Part shown: positions 10,915 through 35,502 of the stretch, piece after piece
How the letters are laid out: each line of letters opens with the position of its first letter
Position numbering within the stretch: position 1 is the first letter of the stretch
DNA from: Haematococcus lacustris
Lineage: Eukaryota; Chlorophyta; Chlorophyceae; Chlamydomonadales; Haematococcaceae
Assembly (NCBI GenBank): GCA_030144725.1
Contig: JASKMD010000002.1
Span: 2,526,324 to 2,590,323 of the forward strand
DNA length: 64,000 bases
Reading direction: 5' to 3'
Program-made: the position numbers and the translations under genes
Notes under the pieces: model-generated
Told to the model about the DNA's origin: nothing
Databases searched by the model: none
The model's input: the letters and a program-made list of their open reading frames with translations, nothing else

Positions 10915-13900
10915 CGCTGCGGCCCCACCCCCTGCCCGCTGCGACCCCACCCCCTGCCCGCTGCGGCCCCACCCCCTGCCCGCTGCGGCCCCACCTCATG
11001 CTGGCTGCGGCCCCACCCCCTGCCCGCTGCTGCCCCACCCCCTGCCCGCTGCGGCCCCACCCCCTGCCCGCTGCTGCCCCACCCCCTGCCCGCTGCGGCC
11101 CCACCCACTGCCCGCTGCGACCCCACCCCCTACCGGCTGCGGCCCCACCCCCTGCCTGCTGCGGCCCCACCCCCTGCCCGCTGCGGCCCCACCCCCTGCC
11201 CGCTGCTGCCCCACCCCCTGCCCGCTGCTGCCCCACCCCCTGCCCGTTGTGCCCCACCCCATGCCCGCTGCTGCCCCATCGCATGCCAGCTGCAGCCCCA
11301 CCACATGCCCGCTGGGGCACCACCCCATGCCCGCTGCGGCCCCACCCCATGCCCGCTGCGGCCCCACCCCCTGCCGGCTGCGGCCCCACCCCCTGCCTGC
11401 TGCGGCCCCACCCCCTGCCCGCTGCGGCCCCACCCCCTGCCCGCTGCGGCCCCACCCCCTGCCCGCTGCGGCCCCACCCCCTGTCCATGCGGCCCCACCA
11501 CATGCCCGCTGCTGCCCCACCCCCTGCCCGCTGCGGCCCCACCCCATGCCCGCTGCTGCCGCACCTGATGCCTGCTGCGGCCCCACCTCATGCCCGCTGC
11601 GGCCCCACCCCCTGCCCGCTGCTGCCCCTCCCCATGCCCGCTGCGGCCCTACCTCATGCCAGCTGTTGCCCCACCCCCTGCCGGCTGCGGCCTCACCCCC
11701 TGTCCATGCGGCCCCACCCCCTGCCTGCTGCTGCCCCACCCCCTGCCCGCTGCTGCCCCACCCCCTGCCCGTTGTGCCCCACCCCATGCCCGCTGCTGCC
11801 CCATCGCATGCCAGCTGCAGCCCCACCACATGCCCGCTGGGGCACCACCCCATGCCCGCTGCGGCCCCACCCCATGCCCGCTGCGGCCCCACCTCATGCC
11901 GGCTGCGGCCCCACCCCCTGCCCGCTGCGGCCCCACCCCATGCCCGCTGCTGCCGCACCTCATGCCTGCTGCGGCCCCACCTCATGCCCGTTGTGCCCCA
12001 CCCCCTGCCCGCTGCTGCCCCTCCCCATGCCCGCTGCAGCCCCACCACATGCCAGCTGTTGCCCCACCCCCTGCCGGCTGCGGCCCCACCCCATGCCCGC
12101 TGCGGCCCCACCTCATGCCGGCTGCGGCCCCACCCCCTGCCCGCTGCGGCCCCACCCCATGCCCGCTGCTGCCGCACCTCATGCCTGCTGCGGCCCCACC
12201 TCATGCCCGCTGCGGCCCCACCCCCTGCCCGTTGCTGCCCCTCCCCATGCCCGCTGCAGCCCCACCACATGCCAGCTGTTGCCCCACCCCCTGCCGGCTG
12301 CGGCCCCACCCCCTGTCCATGCGGCCCCACCCCATGCCCGCTGCTGCCCCACCCCCTGCCCGCTGCGGCCCCACCCCATGCCCGCTGCTGCCGCACCTCA
12401 TGCCCGCGGCTGCCGCACCTCATGCCCGCTGCTGCCCCACCTCATGCTGGCTGCGGCCCCACCTTATGCCCGCTGCTGCCCCACCCCCTGCCCGCTGCTG
12501 CCCCACCTCATGCCCGCTGCTGCCCCACCCACTGCCCGCTGCGGCCCCACCACATGCCCGCTGCTGCCCCTCCCCATGCCCGCTGCGGCCCCACCCCCTG
12601 CCCGCTTCTTCCCCACCCCATGCCCACTGTGGCCCCACCACATGCCTGCTGCTGCCCCACCCCATGCCTGCTATGGCACCACCCCATGCCCGATGCTGCC
12701 CCACCAAATGCCAGCTGCGGCCCCACCCCCTGCCCGATGCTGCCCCACCACATGCCAGCTGCGGCCCCACCCCCTGCCCGCTGCGGCCCCACCACATGCC
12801 CGCTGCGGCCCCACCCCATGCCCGATGCGGCCCCACCACATGCCAGCTGCGGCCCCACCCCCTGCTCGTTGTGGCCCCACCTTATGCCCGCTGCAGCCCC
12901 ACCCCCTGCCCGCTGCGGCCCCACCCCCTGCCCGCTGCGGCCCCACCCCATGCCCGCTGCGGCCCCACCCCATGCCCGCTGCGGCCCCACCCCATGCCCG
13001 CTGCGGCCCCACCCCATGCCAGCTGCTGCCCCACCCCCTGCCCCCTGCTGCCCCACCTCCTGCCCGCTGCGGCCCCACCCCATGCCCGCTGCGGCCCCAC
13101 CCCATGCCCGCTGCGGCCCCACCCCATGCCCGCTGCGGCCCCACCCCATGACCGCTGCGGCCCCACCACATGCCCGCTGCTGCCCCACCCCTTGCCCGCT
13201 GCAGCCCCACCCTTTGCCCGATGCTGCCCCACCCCATGCCCGCTGCTGCCCCACCTCATGCCCGCTGCTGCCCCACCCAATGCCCACTGCGGCCCCACCC
13301 CCTGCCCGCTGCGGCCCCACCTCATGCCCGCTGCGGCCCCACCCCCTGCCCGCTGCGGCCCCACCCCCTGCCCGCTGCTGCCTCACCACATGTCGCTGCA
13401 GCCCCACCACATGCCAGCTCCAGCCCCACCCCATGCCCATTGCAGCCCAACCTCATGCCCACTGCGGCCCCACCCCATGCCCGCTGCGGCCCCACCTCAT
13501 GCCCGCTGCGGCCCCACCCCCTGCCCGCTGCTGCCCCACCCCCTGCCGGCTGCTGCCCCACCCCATGCCTGCTGGGGCCGCAACCCCTGCCCGCTGCTGC
13601 CTTACTCCATGTCCGCTGCGGCTGCGCCCCATGCCCGCTGCTGCCCCACCCCATGCCCGCTGCGACCGCACCCCCTGCCCGCTGCTGCCCCACCCCCTGC
13701 CCGCTGAGGCCCCACCCCCTGCCCGCTGCTTCCCCACCCCATGCCCGCTGTGGCCCCACCACATGCCTGCTGCTGCCCCACCCCATGCCTGCTATGGCAC
13801 CACCGCCTGCCCGCTGCGGCACCAACTCATGCCAGCCGCTGCACCATGGCATGCCCGCTGCTACACCAGCACATGCCCACTGCGGCCCCATCGCATGCCG

Positions 13901-14000
13901 GCTGCGGCACCACCACATGCCCGCTGCTACACCACCCCCTGCCCGCTGCTGCCCCACCCCATGCCCGCTGCGGCCCCACCACATGTCAGCACATGTCTAA
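10915..14000. repeat. 22-bp GC-rich minisatellite, right segment
   Basis: More than 130 copies of the same 22-base unit as at 9835-10526, with CTG/CGG and CCCC/CTC variants. ORFs reach 933 residues on plus and 475 on minus, all made of the same cyclic peptide; none resembles a protein family. Confidence 0.95.
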
Positions 14001-15010
14001 CCCCACTGCTGCACCATTCTGGTAACCTCCCTATGGTCCACTTGGTTTAAATGTGTTGTGATGTGCCATAACCACTATGTCCTATGCATGTGCATGTGTG
14101 CATGCAGGCCCCAACACCGCCCTGACAGGGGCTGGAAAGCTGCAGGCAGTGCAGCTAGTGCACCAGCACCCCATCACCAGGCCTGAAACGCAAGTCCATC
14201 ACCAGTCCTGACACCATCAACTTCAGGCATAGTGTGTTGCCGTATGGAAGCTGCTTTGCCCTGGTGGGTGACTGTTGCCTCAGCTGCCCATACGTAGCAC
14301 AAGCCAGGCACCCAAGGCTGTTGCCACACCGTCGAGGCTGGGAGTTGGATAGCCTAGAGCGCACTGTTGCACTGCCCACTATCAGGAGCTGTCTTGCTGC
14401 CACATGTCATGACATGAGTATGAATGTTGTGTGATCATGGTGTTGCGTAGGTTGCCACCAAAGCTAATGGACCAGTGGACGTCACCATTGATGGGTCAAC
14501 TGCACAGCGCACTCGTACAAAGTAGTGTATAGCTGGCTTGCAAAATCAGGTAGTTAAAGCCTAACGTTTGGTATGTAGGGTGTTGTGACCTAGAGGAGGA
14601 CGTGACACCCTTGGGGCCACAGTGCTCAAGATTGTCAACCCTTGTGATGTTGCTACTCACAAGGCTGGCATCCCCATGTTGCAGTTTAGAATCACTCGTA
14701 CAGATTAGTTCATGGCTGGCTTCGAAACATCGGAGTTCATGCAATCCGAGCCAACTTGGGAGTTCAAGCCTGTAACCCGGTATGTAGTCTATTGTAACCT
14801 AGAAAACAACAATACTTCCTGGGCCCGAGTGTAATTCTCAAAAGGTGATGAGATGTTAGACCAGAGATGTAAGTTCCAGGCTGTGATCCTAATTTTTGCT
14901 AAGGGAGATGGTACCGAGTGACCAAAGTGAGCTTACATGAAATTTGGATATGAGCGGATGTAAAGGATGCATTCAGCTTCCCAGCCTAGTAGGTAGCATG
15001 CAAATTGTCC
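14001..15010. other. Unassigned sequence with an imperfect direct repeat
   Basis: No supported gene. Positions 14512-14598 and 14694-14807 share ACTCGTACA, TGGCTGGCTT, GTATGTAG and TGTGACCTAGA-like segments in the same order, suggesting an old tandem duplication or a repeat family. Confidence 0.4.
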
Positions 15011-15510
15011 NNNNNNNNNNNNNNNNNNNNNNNNNNNNNNNNNNNNNNNNNNNNNNNNNNNNNNNNNNNNNNNNNNNNNNNNNNNNNNNNNNNNNNNNNN
15101 NNNNNNNNNNNNNNNNNNNNNNNNNNNNNNNNNNNNNNNNNNNNNNNNNNNNNNNNNNNNNNNNNNNNNNNNNNNNNNNNNNNNNNNNNNNNNNNNNNNN
15201 NNNNNNNNNNNNNNNNNNNNNNNNNNNNNNNNNNNNNNNNNNNNNNNNNNNNNNNNNNNNNNNNNNNNNNNNNNNNNNNNNNNNNNNNNNNNNNNNNNNN
15301 NNNNNNNNNNNNNNNNNNNNNNNNNNNNNNNNNNNNNNNNNNNNNNNNNNNNNNNNNNNNNNNNNNNNNNNNNNNNNNNNNNNNNNNNNNNNNNNNNNNN
15401 NNNNNNNNNNNNNNNNNNNNNNNNNNNNNNNNNNNNNNNNNNNNNNNNNNNNNNNNNNNNNNNNNNNNNNNNNNNNNNNNNNNNNNNNNNNNNNNNNNNN
15501 NNNNNNNNNN
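15011..15510. other. Assembly gap (500 N)
   Basis: Exactly 500 ambiguous bases, a conventional placeholder length, so the true distance is unknown. It cuts the minus-strand gene that ends at 15511. Confidence 0.99.
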
Positions 15511-16460
15511 CAGGCTTCAGGGCGGCGCAGCAGCATGGCCAGCGCCTGCACCCCCCCTGCCGCCCCCAGCTGCTGCAGGCTAGGCGGCCCTGGCCCGCCC
15601 CCCCTCACATCCTGCAGCCACTCCTGCAGCTCAGCAGCCAGGGGGGACAGCTGCCGGGGGGGCCACAGGGGGGCGCTGCGGAAGGGCGAGCGGGCGGGGA
15701 GGGGGGCCCGCGTCTGGCTGCTGCTGCGGCGGTGGCGGCAGGAGCCCCCTGCTGGGCCAGGGCTCACGCTGGGCTGCGCTGGCGGCTGTGTAGGGGGGGG
15801 AGGGGCAGGGGGGGGGCCTGGGGTGAGGGGCGGCAGCAGGTGGGGCCTGGGGTCCTCCAGTCCTGCCAGCAGGCCCCAGGCTTGCAGCAGCCAGGCCCCG
15901 AGCGGCGCTAGGCTGCCGGCCGCCCCCGCCTCACCTGCTGCCCTGCCCCCCGCCCTCTCAGGGGGCTGGCCAGCCCCTGCTCCCAGCTCAGCCGCCCTCC
16001 AGCCCTCCCCTTCTCTTGGCCAACAAGGGGCTGCAGGGGTCTGGGAAGTTGGGGGGGAGGCAGGGTGGGCCGGGGGGGCCAGGGGGCTGCAGGCTGCCAG
16101 GGTGGGTGGGGACAGCCCTGGCCCTGGGTCCTGCTGGCCGGCAGGCCGGGTGCTCCCCCCCTCCAGCGCTGGCTGGCTGCTGGCGAGGCGCTGGGTGACC
16201 TGGTGCGCTGCGGTGAGTGTGGCGGCTGAGAGCAGGCGCTGGGAGGCCGGGGTCAGGGCGCACCATAGGGGGGGCGCTTGCAGCAGCAGCAACACGGCGC
16301 AGCACTGCAGAGCCTGCCGGGGGCTGCTGCTATCCAGTGGGGCGCTCAGAGCTGCCAAGGCGGGGCCTGGCAGTTGGGCTAGGAAGTCGGGCAGCGGCCC
16401 CTGCTCCAGCCCTTGGAGGAGGGCGTGGAGTTTAGCTGATAAGAGGTCCAGCGCCGACAT
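15511..16460 (-). CDS. Unrecognised protein, N-terminal part, cut by the gap
   Basis: An open minus-strand frame starts at ATG 16460 (MSALDLLSAKLHALL) and stays open for about 316 codons into the gap. The first 110 residues are rich in Leu/Ala and probably helical (LPDFLAQLPGPALAALSAPL). A Pro/Gly/Ser-rich low-complexity stretch follows, then another helical piece (LAAELQEWLQDV). No family is recognised. The first ATG after an upstream stop-rich region was chosen as start. It is divergent from the gene at 17038. The low-complexity middle could hide an unspliced intron whose length keeps the frame open. Confidence 0.5.
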
Positions 16461-17037
16461 CGGGCAACAGCACCCCGGCCCCAAGCAGCAAGGTGTTCGT
16501 CAGGTGCTCAGCTACTCGAGCGTCGGGTCAGGTGCTAAGCGACGGGTGCCGCGCGAAGGCTGTGAGACGCGCCACGCGGGCGGACGAATCCATCTTTTCA
16601 TGGTCGGCTGCGATGGTGGGCTAGCTGCTGCGATGCTGCGACGAACATCAAGCAAGCAGTCATGTGATTTTCGTTCTTGTCACATGCTCAAGCCACTGGT
16701 GGTGGAACTACAATTGTTCCAAAGCTGCAGATGCAAAGTTCAAGAAAGCACTGAAACCGTATCCCCCCCTGCCCAGTCAACAAGAACTGTCATCGCCGTG
16801 CACGTGCCAACACCCTCATGTGGCGGCCTGCCGTGGATCGTTCGGTTCGCTGTACCTTGCTATAGCCACAGCAGCCCCTTTGGCTGAGGAGTGATGAAGC
16901 CTTTCACATTGTGCAACCGGCGTCATTTTTCGCTGTGGCATGTCGACCCGCGGCAACCCAAATGTAGCTTGCGGGGAATGCGCTGCTCAGGCGAATTGGG
17001 CTCCGTCCAGGATTTCAATTCATGTTGAACACTGAAC
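16461..17037. promoter_or_regulatory. Divergent intergenic spacer, likely bidirectional promoter
   Basis: 577 bases between two oppositely oriented start codons. Base composition is more balanced than in the genes. No specific promoter element was identified; the role is inferred from position only. Confidence 0.35.
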
Positions 17038-28997
<11,960 letters not shown>

Positions 28998-29007
28998 GTC
29001 CAGCTAC

Positions 29008-29090
29008 CGCCCCGCCCCGCCCCGCCCCGCCCCGCCCCGCCCCGCCCCGCCCCGCCCCGCCCCACCCCACCCCGCCCCACCCCACCTATT
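29008..29090. repeat. (CCCCG)n pentanucleotide repeat
   Basis: A run of CCCCG units and variants 10 bases after the stop codon at 28997. It is the reverse complement of the 26612-26700 repeat type, so the two could pair in a transcript. Confidence 0.92.
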
Positions 29091-29246
29091 CACAGCCCTA
29101 CTCACAGCCCCACACCTCACCTCACCTTTACAGTTTTGTCACGTCCCCCAGTGCAGCGCTGTGTGGAGTGCGTTGGCATGATTGAGTGACCCACAACGGG
29201 CGAGAACCTACATCACTTTGCCCGGTGCGGCCTGCCTGCCTGCAGG

Positions 29247-29819
29247 ATGGCGCCTGCTCTCGAGGATGCAGAAGCCGCCGCCGCTTTCCCCAAGCCGTGG
29301 GCCAGCCTGGTCGACCCCGCCGTTTTGACCGCACACCTGTTGCGCCAGCGACTGCTTGCCGAGGCGGCTGCGTCGCACCAACCCGAACCGCAGTCGCACC
29401 ACGCAGCCGCAACTGACGTGTGCACCACACTTTCGCCTCACAACCTGCAGCAGCTCCACACAGACGCCAGCGCGCAAGCAATGGGGACGTACCTGGCGGC
29501 GTTAAAAGGGCCTGTCTTTCGTGATCGCCATGACACCCTGGCGGCCGTGCAGCGAATGATGGCCGGCGAGCCGCAGCCAGGCGCGCCGCAAGCAGGACCT
29601 GGCAACGATCTGGTCGCTGCCCTGGCTCTGAGTTCGCAACAGCTCTTTAAACCGCAACCGTCGGTCTCCTCGCCGCACCAACGCGGCCCGTCGGCCCCGC
29701 TACCGGGCATCGCGGTTGGACCCGACGAGGGACGCGGACCCCAACCAGGCGCAGGAGCGGTGCGGGTCCCGCCACTGGGGGCTGTGTGGCTGCCGGCCAA
29801 GTCGCGCGTGCTGTTATAA
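29247..29819 (+). CDS. Hypothetical 190-residue ORF, possibly from a retroelement
   Basis: An uninterrupted ORF from ATG 29247 (MAPALEDAEAAAAFPKPW) to stop 29819, with balanced codon use unlike the G-run-filled neighbours. No known domain. In the +1-related frame over 29765-29860 there is a Cys-rich stretch (CCYNRSECTRCWARNG) that resembles the zinc-binding tail of some DIRS-type gag proteins. That would make this a frameshifted retroelement remnant, but the match is short and this is inference. A small host gene is the alternative. Confidence 0.4.
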   Translation: MAPALEDAEAAAAFPKPWASLVDPAVLTAHLLRQRLLAEAAASHQPEPQSHHAAATDVCTTLSPHNLQQLHTDASAQAMGTYLAALKGPVFRDRHDTLAAVQRMMAGEPQPGAPQAGPGNDLVAALALSSQQLFKPQPSVSSPHQRGPSAPLPGIAVGPDEGRGPQPGAGAVRVPPLGAVWLPAKSRVLL

Positions 29820-32800
29820 CCGCAGTGAGTGCACCCGCTGTTGGGCGCGCAACGGCCGGGCTATAGCGCATGAGCACGGACCTAGCGGAGGGGCGGTACA
29901 GTCACGCCCCGAATTTTCGCAACGTCCCGACCTGAGCGCCTCATGCCTGCTACCTGCCTGCCTGCCTGCCACTGCGCCACGGCCAGGGCTGGCTGGGTAC
30001 CCAGCTCTGCCAGGGCTGCGCAGCCTGTGGCAGTGAGGTGTGGCAGCTGATCAGGCTGGGGTGCAGCAGTGGCAGCAGCAAGGCAGTAGGCAGCAGCCCC
30101 TGGCAGCGGGAGGGCGGCAGGGCCAACTGCTCTGTAACCAACTACCCCAGTAGCGTTCTGTCCTTGCGCCTGTCTGCAATGTGGGGCAAGGTGGTGAGCC
30201 GCACCCCGCTGCCGGCTGCCGGCTACTGCGCTGTGTAGGTCCCTCCCACCCCTGCCCTTTCCTCCCCTCCCCTCCTCTCACCTTTCCTCTGGCCCACACA
30301 CACCGCCCCCCCCCCCTGCCCCCACAACTCAGCCCCCACCGCCTGCAAGTTGGAGGTGCCATGTGATGCCTGGCGAAGTTTTGCTGATGGCCTGGCCGTT
30401 CAGCATTAGAAGCAGGGCGAGGCGTACCTGGACTAGGGCTCCAAGCAACTGCACGACAACCTCAGGAGCTCGAGCCAGTTGTGCAGCAGTATGCGCAGTA
30501 GGCTCTTTATAGGATACTGCGTCAGAGTGTGTAACGGGACACGGAGGTGCATTGGTTCTCACATTCTGGACATCTGCTGGTTGAAAAACAGCATCCCAAA
30601 TATGTAGTACGGAAGGTGTTTGCTGTAGATCAGGTCCCACAAGGTCAGGTAAAATGGCTCGAAAAAATGTACCGTCACTTTGTGTCGCGTACACTGAACT
30701 CCAAGAGGTCAAACCACGACGCCCCGCTGCGGCGTGGTGCTCCGCAGCTTGGCCTGCGAGGGACGGGCTAAAGTCAACTTTGCCCCCCTCCGCGGTATCC
30801 TGGCACCAGTGACTCCTTGCACCCTAACGGTAGTGCACGTGCAAACAATAACGCCGCAGCAACGAGCGAGGTAGAGCGGCCACTAGTCGGTCGGTCGGCG
30901 TACCGGGATGGGGTGCCGTCATGCAAATCTGCAGTGTTATTTTTGAGATCGATTTGCTGCTTGTTGCTGCTACGTAACCGTCTGGTTTCTGCGCCCTAGC
31001 TTTGAAGTATGCTCATAGCTCCCATTAGAAGCTATTGCAGTGTATTACATCTGCCCTGCGCAGCTTGGGAAGCTCCTGGAATTACGGTGCGTAGAAGTCT
31101 TATTTCTAGGCAGGAAGTGCATCAAACGCCGTGCTGACCTCCTTCATAGATGCAAGAGGTGTGCCTCGAGCATCTCTACCTTGCTCGATAGCGTTATCCT
31201 TAGGATTGACACCCATAGATACACCAGACATACCTACCATGCTCATGTGTGATTCACTCAGGGTTGTGACTTTGCGTTCTTTCACTTTTGCATTCTTTCA
31301 TTCTTGCATGAAATCGATGAATTTTAATGCAAGAATGAAAGACTTGAAACGGCATGAAAACGCGTGGTTGCCTTGTGAGTTTTGACCTGAAACTTTGCAC
31401 ACAGCCCTGCTTAACATCTGTCAACCCAATGCAACAATCAGGATACGGTTTGGTGCACTACATCCACCAAAACCAAAGGTCATTAAGGATATCCAAAACC
31501 ACAGGTTAACAAGGATACCACAGCTCCAAACCATGCATATCAAGCTGGTGAGTTACTACTGCCTGATACTTCCCCACCGTTGCTGTTCATGCATGATGCC
31601 ATGCTATAGCCCCCCGCGGCACCTCCATACGGCACAAACGCCTTGCAACACCCCACATAAGGTAACAAGTGACAACAACACCACACCAACAATAACACCA
31701 CCAACAACAACAACAAGACCACCACACCACACCACACCACCACCACCAAGCCATCAAGTACCCCAACGTTGCTGATACTCCCCCGCCGTTGCCTAGAGTG
31801 GGCTGGCTGGCCGCTAATGCTAGCGCCCGCTCCATGCTGCCCGCCCAAGGCTGGCCTTTAGGGAGGAGGAAATTGGCTGCCACTCTTGGGTGCCGCTCCT
31901 GGCTGCCCGCTCCAGGCTGCTGCCCGCTCCAGGCTGCCCGCTCTAGGCTGCCCGCTCTAGGCTGCTAGGGGGTGGCAGACTCGGAGGTGGCGGTGGTGGG
32001 AAGGGGGAGGGAAGGGGGGAGGGGGCAAGGGGCAGGAGTGTGACCATAAGACCTGCAGCCAATAAGGGGCATCCTTGCAATCAGGCTGGACATTGGGGGC
32101 CACTCATGTGCATGGGCCGGGCACTTACAGTTTTGCTCCATGTTACTATGCCTTGCAATCTCATTGCTGGCTCCTTGATGCCGGCTGCTCTGCCGCCTTG
32201 CCTGCAACCACCCAACTACACCTGCCACACACGTGCTACCTCAAATCACGCGTCAAGTTGCACCTGCAAGCAATCAATAGCTAAAGGGCAATGGCTGCAG
32301 TGTCCTCAGAGCACCTTACAGCGGCTTCCTGGGCTTTTCATGGCACTTGCAAGTGATTCTCCAAGCGGTTCATGGCACTAGCAAGGCAAATCCCACAGTC
32401 CTCCGTTTCGCTCTGATCCAACTGCTGCGCGGGCTGCTTGTGGCTGCACCTGCGGCTGTACCTGCTGTTGTGCCTGCGGCTGTGTCGGCTGTGGTAGTGC
32501 GACGCCTCTTCCCGTTAGGTTGTAGAGGGGTCGCATTGCCCAGGCCAATCACGTTGTGCTGGAGCACCCGTGGCAATGCCAACGAAGGGCCAGAGAAAGC
32601 AGCAATGCGGCCACGAGCATTCTGTTGATGGCCACTAGTTGCCGCGACAGCCTCAGCCATCGGGCTCTACTCGTGCTGCCGGGTGTGGGGGCTACCGGGA
32701 TTTTTCATTCTTGCAATGAAATGTTGCATTGTTGCACGTGAAAGATTTCACTGCAAGATTTCATGAAAAACTGCAATTTTCACAACCCTGGATTCACTCC

Positions 32801-33616
32801 ATTATCTCGCGCTCATCAGGCTGCGACGAAGGTAGAGATTGTTCAGGTTCCTTCCAGCTACCACCAGCGTTCATCAGCGGCACAAATGATGCAGATTTGC
32901 GGCCATTTTTAGCGATGGGCCGACGCAGTCAGCGTAGTAAGAATAGGAAGGATAGGAAAGCATAGGACAGCAGAGGGTAGCACAGGATAGCATAGGAAAG
33001 CCTAAGAAAGCATAGGAAGCTCTCATCATTCATCAGCCCTCTCAATAATGTCGTCGAAGGAGAGACCAGAAAAAACAGTCCCTTCAGTCATGCTGCCTGC
33101 AGCTCATAGTATATGCTTTGATGTCGTGGAGGAGGAGGGCCATTGCAACGCTTAGGCATATTGCGAGAGGGCTGCGGCAGCCCGATGCGAGATGCGAGCC
33201 ACCCGGTTAACCGACATAACCGCCGGCCCTCGCGCTAGCGCTGTTGTGTACCGTACCTACCAGCACCCGCTTATAAAAGAACGCCGCATCCACATACAGT
33301 AACCTTGCCAGCTGGACACTTGGCAAGGGTTGGTGGGCGTCCAGGCCGTGCAGGCCCTTTGATGCAGTATGCATATCGGGAAGGCTCGCTGATCAAGGCT
33401 GTGTAAGCGCGGCATCAAATGGCTCACGGTACATTTTGTCAAACAGACCTTGTGGGACCTGACTGTAGACGTAGTGAAGGAACAATGTGCAAGACACGCT
33501 GCACAGGGAGGCTGCAGCGCCTCTCACCCGTTGTGCCCACAATTGTGAGCGTGGTGGTGCATAGTTAAGGAGCGTCCCGGGCTGTATCATATTATATGAT
33601 ATATACATGATATTAT
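29820..33616. other. Intergenic sequence without a supported gene
   Basis: Only short ORFs. A frame ending at 30238 (SVTNYPSSVLSLRLSAMWGK) could be a stray exon. Related short peptides, VPQG...KMYR, occur at about 30637-30690 (plus) and 33420-33460 (minus), suggesting scattered remains of one repeat family. 31680-31760 is an ACC/AAC simple repeat. 32940-33015 contains repeats of AGGATAGGAAAGCATAGGA type. Confidence 0.4.
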
Positions 33617-33791
33617 GGCCCGGTTCGCACTCGATTCGTTTTTCTATGTTCGATGTCGTTGGCGGTTAACTAGTAACAGACTCGGACGAGCAGCCCCCGC
33701 GGACGAAGCTAGCCAACTACAGCGCGGCAGTTAACTAGTTAACCGTCAACGACATCGAATATAGAAAAACGAATCGAGTGCGAACAGGGCC
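33617..33791. mobile_element. Foldback MITE, PIF/Harbinger-type ends
   Basis: 175 bases with terminal inverted repeats starting GGCCC(G/T)GTTCGCACTCGA; the arms cover most of the element. It is flanked by TAT on both sides (33614-33616 and 33792-33794), a 3-bp target duplication. The ends match those of the larger Harbinger-like copies at 51859 and 51916-53469, so it is a likely deletion derivative mobilised by the same transposase. PIF/Harbinger usually favours TAA/TTA, so TAT is slightly off type. Confidence 0.75.
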
Positions 33792-34507
33792 TATATGATG
33801 TATACATTTTCATTATAAGCCCTGTTTCTGCAGCGCAAGACGCCTGCGGGGACCCTTTGTCCCTCGCGCACTGGTCGTAACCGTGCGCGCTGAGGTTCGG
33901 GTGGCAGTTAGTCGGCAGTTGGCGGGCAGTACTGGGAGTGTATCGTGCACCGGCATCATGGCTGACGCCGATGAGCCAGAGTAGATGTTTAACCGTGTTA
34001 TGCTGCCATCAAGCGACCTGTTGCTAAGAGCAAATTGCAACCTGCGATAACCTTGAGATTCTGCGGTTACCAAGAGTCGAACTAGGGTCGCCAAGATGAC
34101 TTGGGATGTATCATAAGTGTATCATGATATGCCTAATAGTCCATATACGTGTATCATGAGATATCATGATACATGCCGCTCCCTATGCATAGTACACAAC
34201 TTGAGCTTGCCATCCGAGCTAAACCTAACCCTACCCCGGACTCTCCATAGACATTTCCCCACAACCGTAGTTTTGCTCACCTTACTTGCTGGAAAACGCA
34301 GCAGCTCACTCTACACCCTGCTGTACTCTGCCTAGTGGGTTAGTCGAGCCGTCCTTGTGCTATGACTCCTGCTGAGAGCTTGTGGGCCTCACATGAATCC
34401 TTTGTGAAGGACTGTGAGTACAGAGTCCAGATTGTTGTGTACATGCAAACGAGCACGCATGCATATGATGTATCTGCCTGCGCTGAAAGGCGTAACGATA
34501 TCAAAAA

Positions 34508-34749
34508 TGGATGCGCTGGGAACTGGCGGGGCTCTCATTGTGCACCCTAAGTTCGCGCACACTCTCCCTGTCCCCGCACCACCGCGCGCTGTGTACCGCT
34601 GGGACCTGCTGCCACACGACACCTTACGAGCTGTGGCAAGCTTCTTGCGGGCAGACGACCTGCTAAGGTGCGTTGACTCGACATCGAGGCGTACTTCAGC
34701 CCAGTCCAGTCTTGACCCAGGCATTGCCTCGCAATATGCGCAGGTTTGA
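34508..34749 (+). CDS. F-box-like protein, N-terminal exon or fragment
   Basis: From ATG 34508 the frame reads MDALGTGGALIVH, then WDLLPHDTLRAVASFLRADD and LLRCVDSTSR. This fits the F-box pattern (LP...L..V.SFL...DL..C), the Skp1-binding motif of SCF ubiquitin ligases. The frame closes at TGA 34747-34749, or could splice at CAG|GTTTGA (34742/34743). No substrate-binding repeats follow within the next 600 bases. It could be exon 1 of a gene ending at 35502, but the phases do not join directly. Confidence 0.45.
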
Positions 34750-35395
34750 GCAAGTTTCTCGAGCATCCAGGTAAGCACTTACACACACGCCCATTGAGTA
34801 GAAACTCAAGCGTGCTCAGCTAGGCAGCAGGCGGAACTCGACACCGAGTGCAGCGAGCATTGAGATCAATCGCCAATGGCCAACAGCATGTAGCCAGAGG
34901 TTGACTTATGTGCTTCGTAAGCTTGTTGCTGTGCCCCCCTCTTCTTGGCAGGCATGCCGCTAGTGACGACCTCCTGTGGAGAGCACTGCTGCTGGATAGG
35001 TGAGGCAGCCAGGCTCAGATGCAGTCCAGTAGCCTCTTGAGTGGTAGCACTGGGCAGGTGCCAGCGAAGCATGGTGATGCTGCCTTGACGCAGGTTTGGG
35101 TGGCGCCCCCTGGAGGCCCCACCCTCATGGCGCCAGCTGTACAGGTGGGTCCGCCAGCCTGGGCCCTGCTTGCCAGCCTGGGCCTGCCTCTGTCCACCTA
35201 GATGTGGCTCCCTGCCTGCCTGGCTTCGCCTGCCTGCCTGGCAGGGCCCTTGCTGTGAGTAAGGCGCTGAACTCTCCCTTTGCAAGCAGTGCGTTGACAC
35301 AGCGTCAGCGAGTGCAGCGCCCTGCATCCTAGAGAATAAATCAGCCCCTTGCTGCTGCTGCTGGCCGCCACCGGCTGCACTGCAGGTTCCAGCAC

Positions 35396-35502
35396 GAGCT
35401 GTTCAGCCGTGTGGTGCTGCAGAGGACCAGCGAAGTGCTGATGCACATGCGCATGGGCTCGCTGCCCGTGCTGCCCCGCATGTTTATGCAAGCCATGGCG
35501 TG
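35396..35502 (+). CDS. Probable 3' terminal exon, protein unrecognised
   Basis: After an acceptor (CTGCAG at 35390-35395) the frame reads FQHELFSRVVLQRTSEVL, then MHMRMGSLPVLPRMFM, and ends at TGA 35500-35502. The rest of the gene is not resolved; earlier exons may lie between 34.5 and 35.3 kb, possibly including the F-box segment. A TGTAA at about 35758 would suit a green-algal polyadenylation signal. Confidence 0.45.

Noticed and set aside
30547..30771. Short ORF with VPQGQVKWLEKMYRHF
   Set aside because: A related peptide occurs on the minus strand at about 33420-33460, so it is probably repeat debris; too short and isolated to call a gene.
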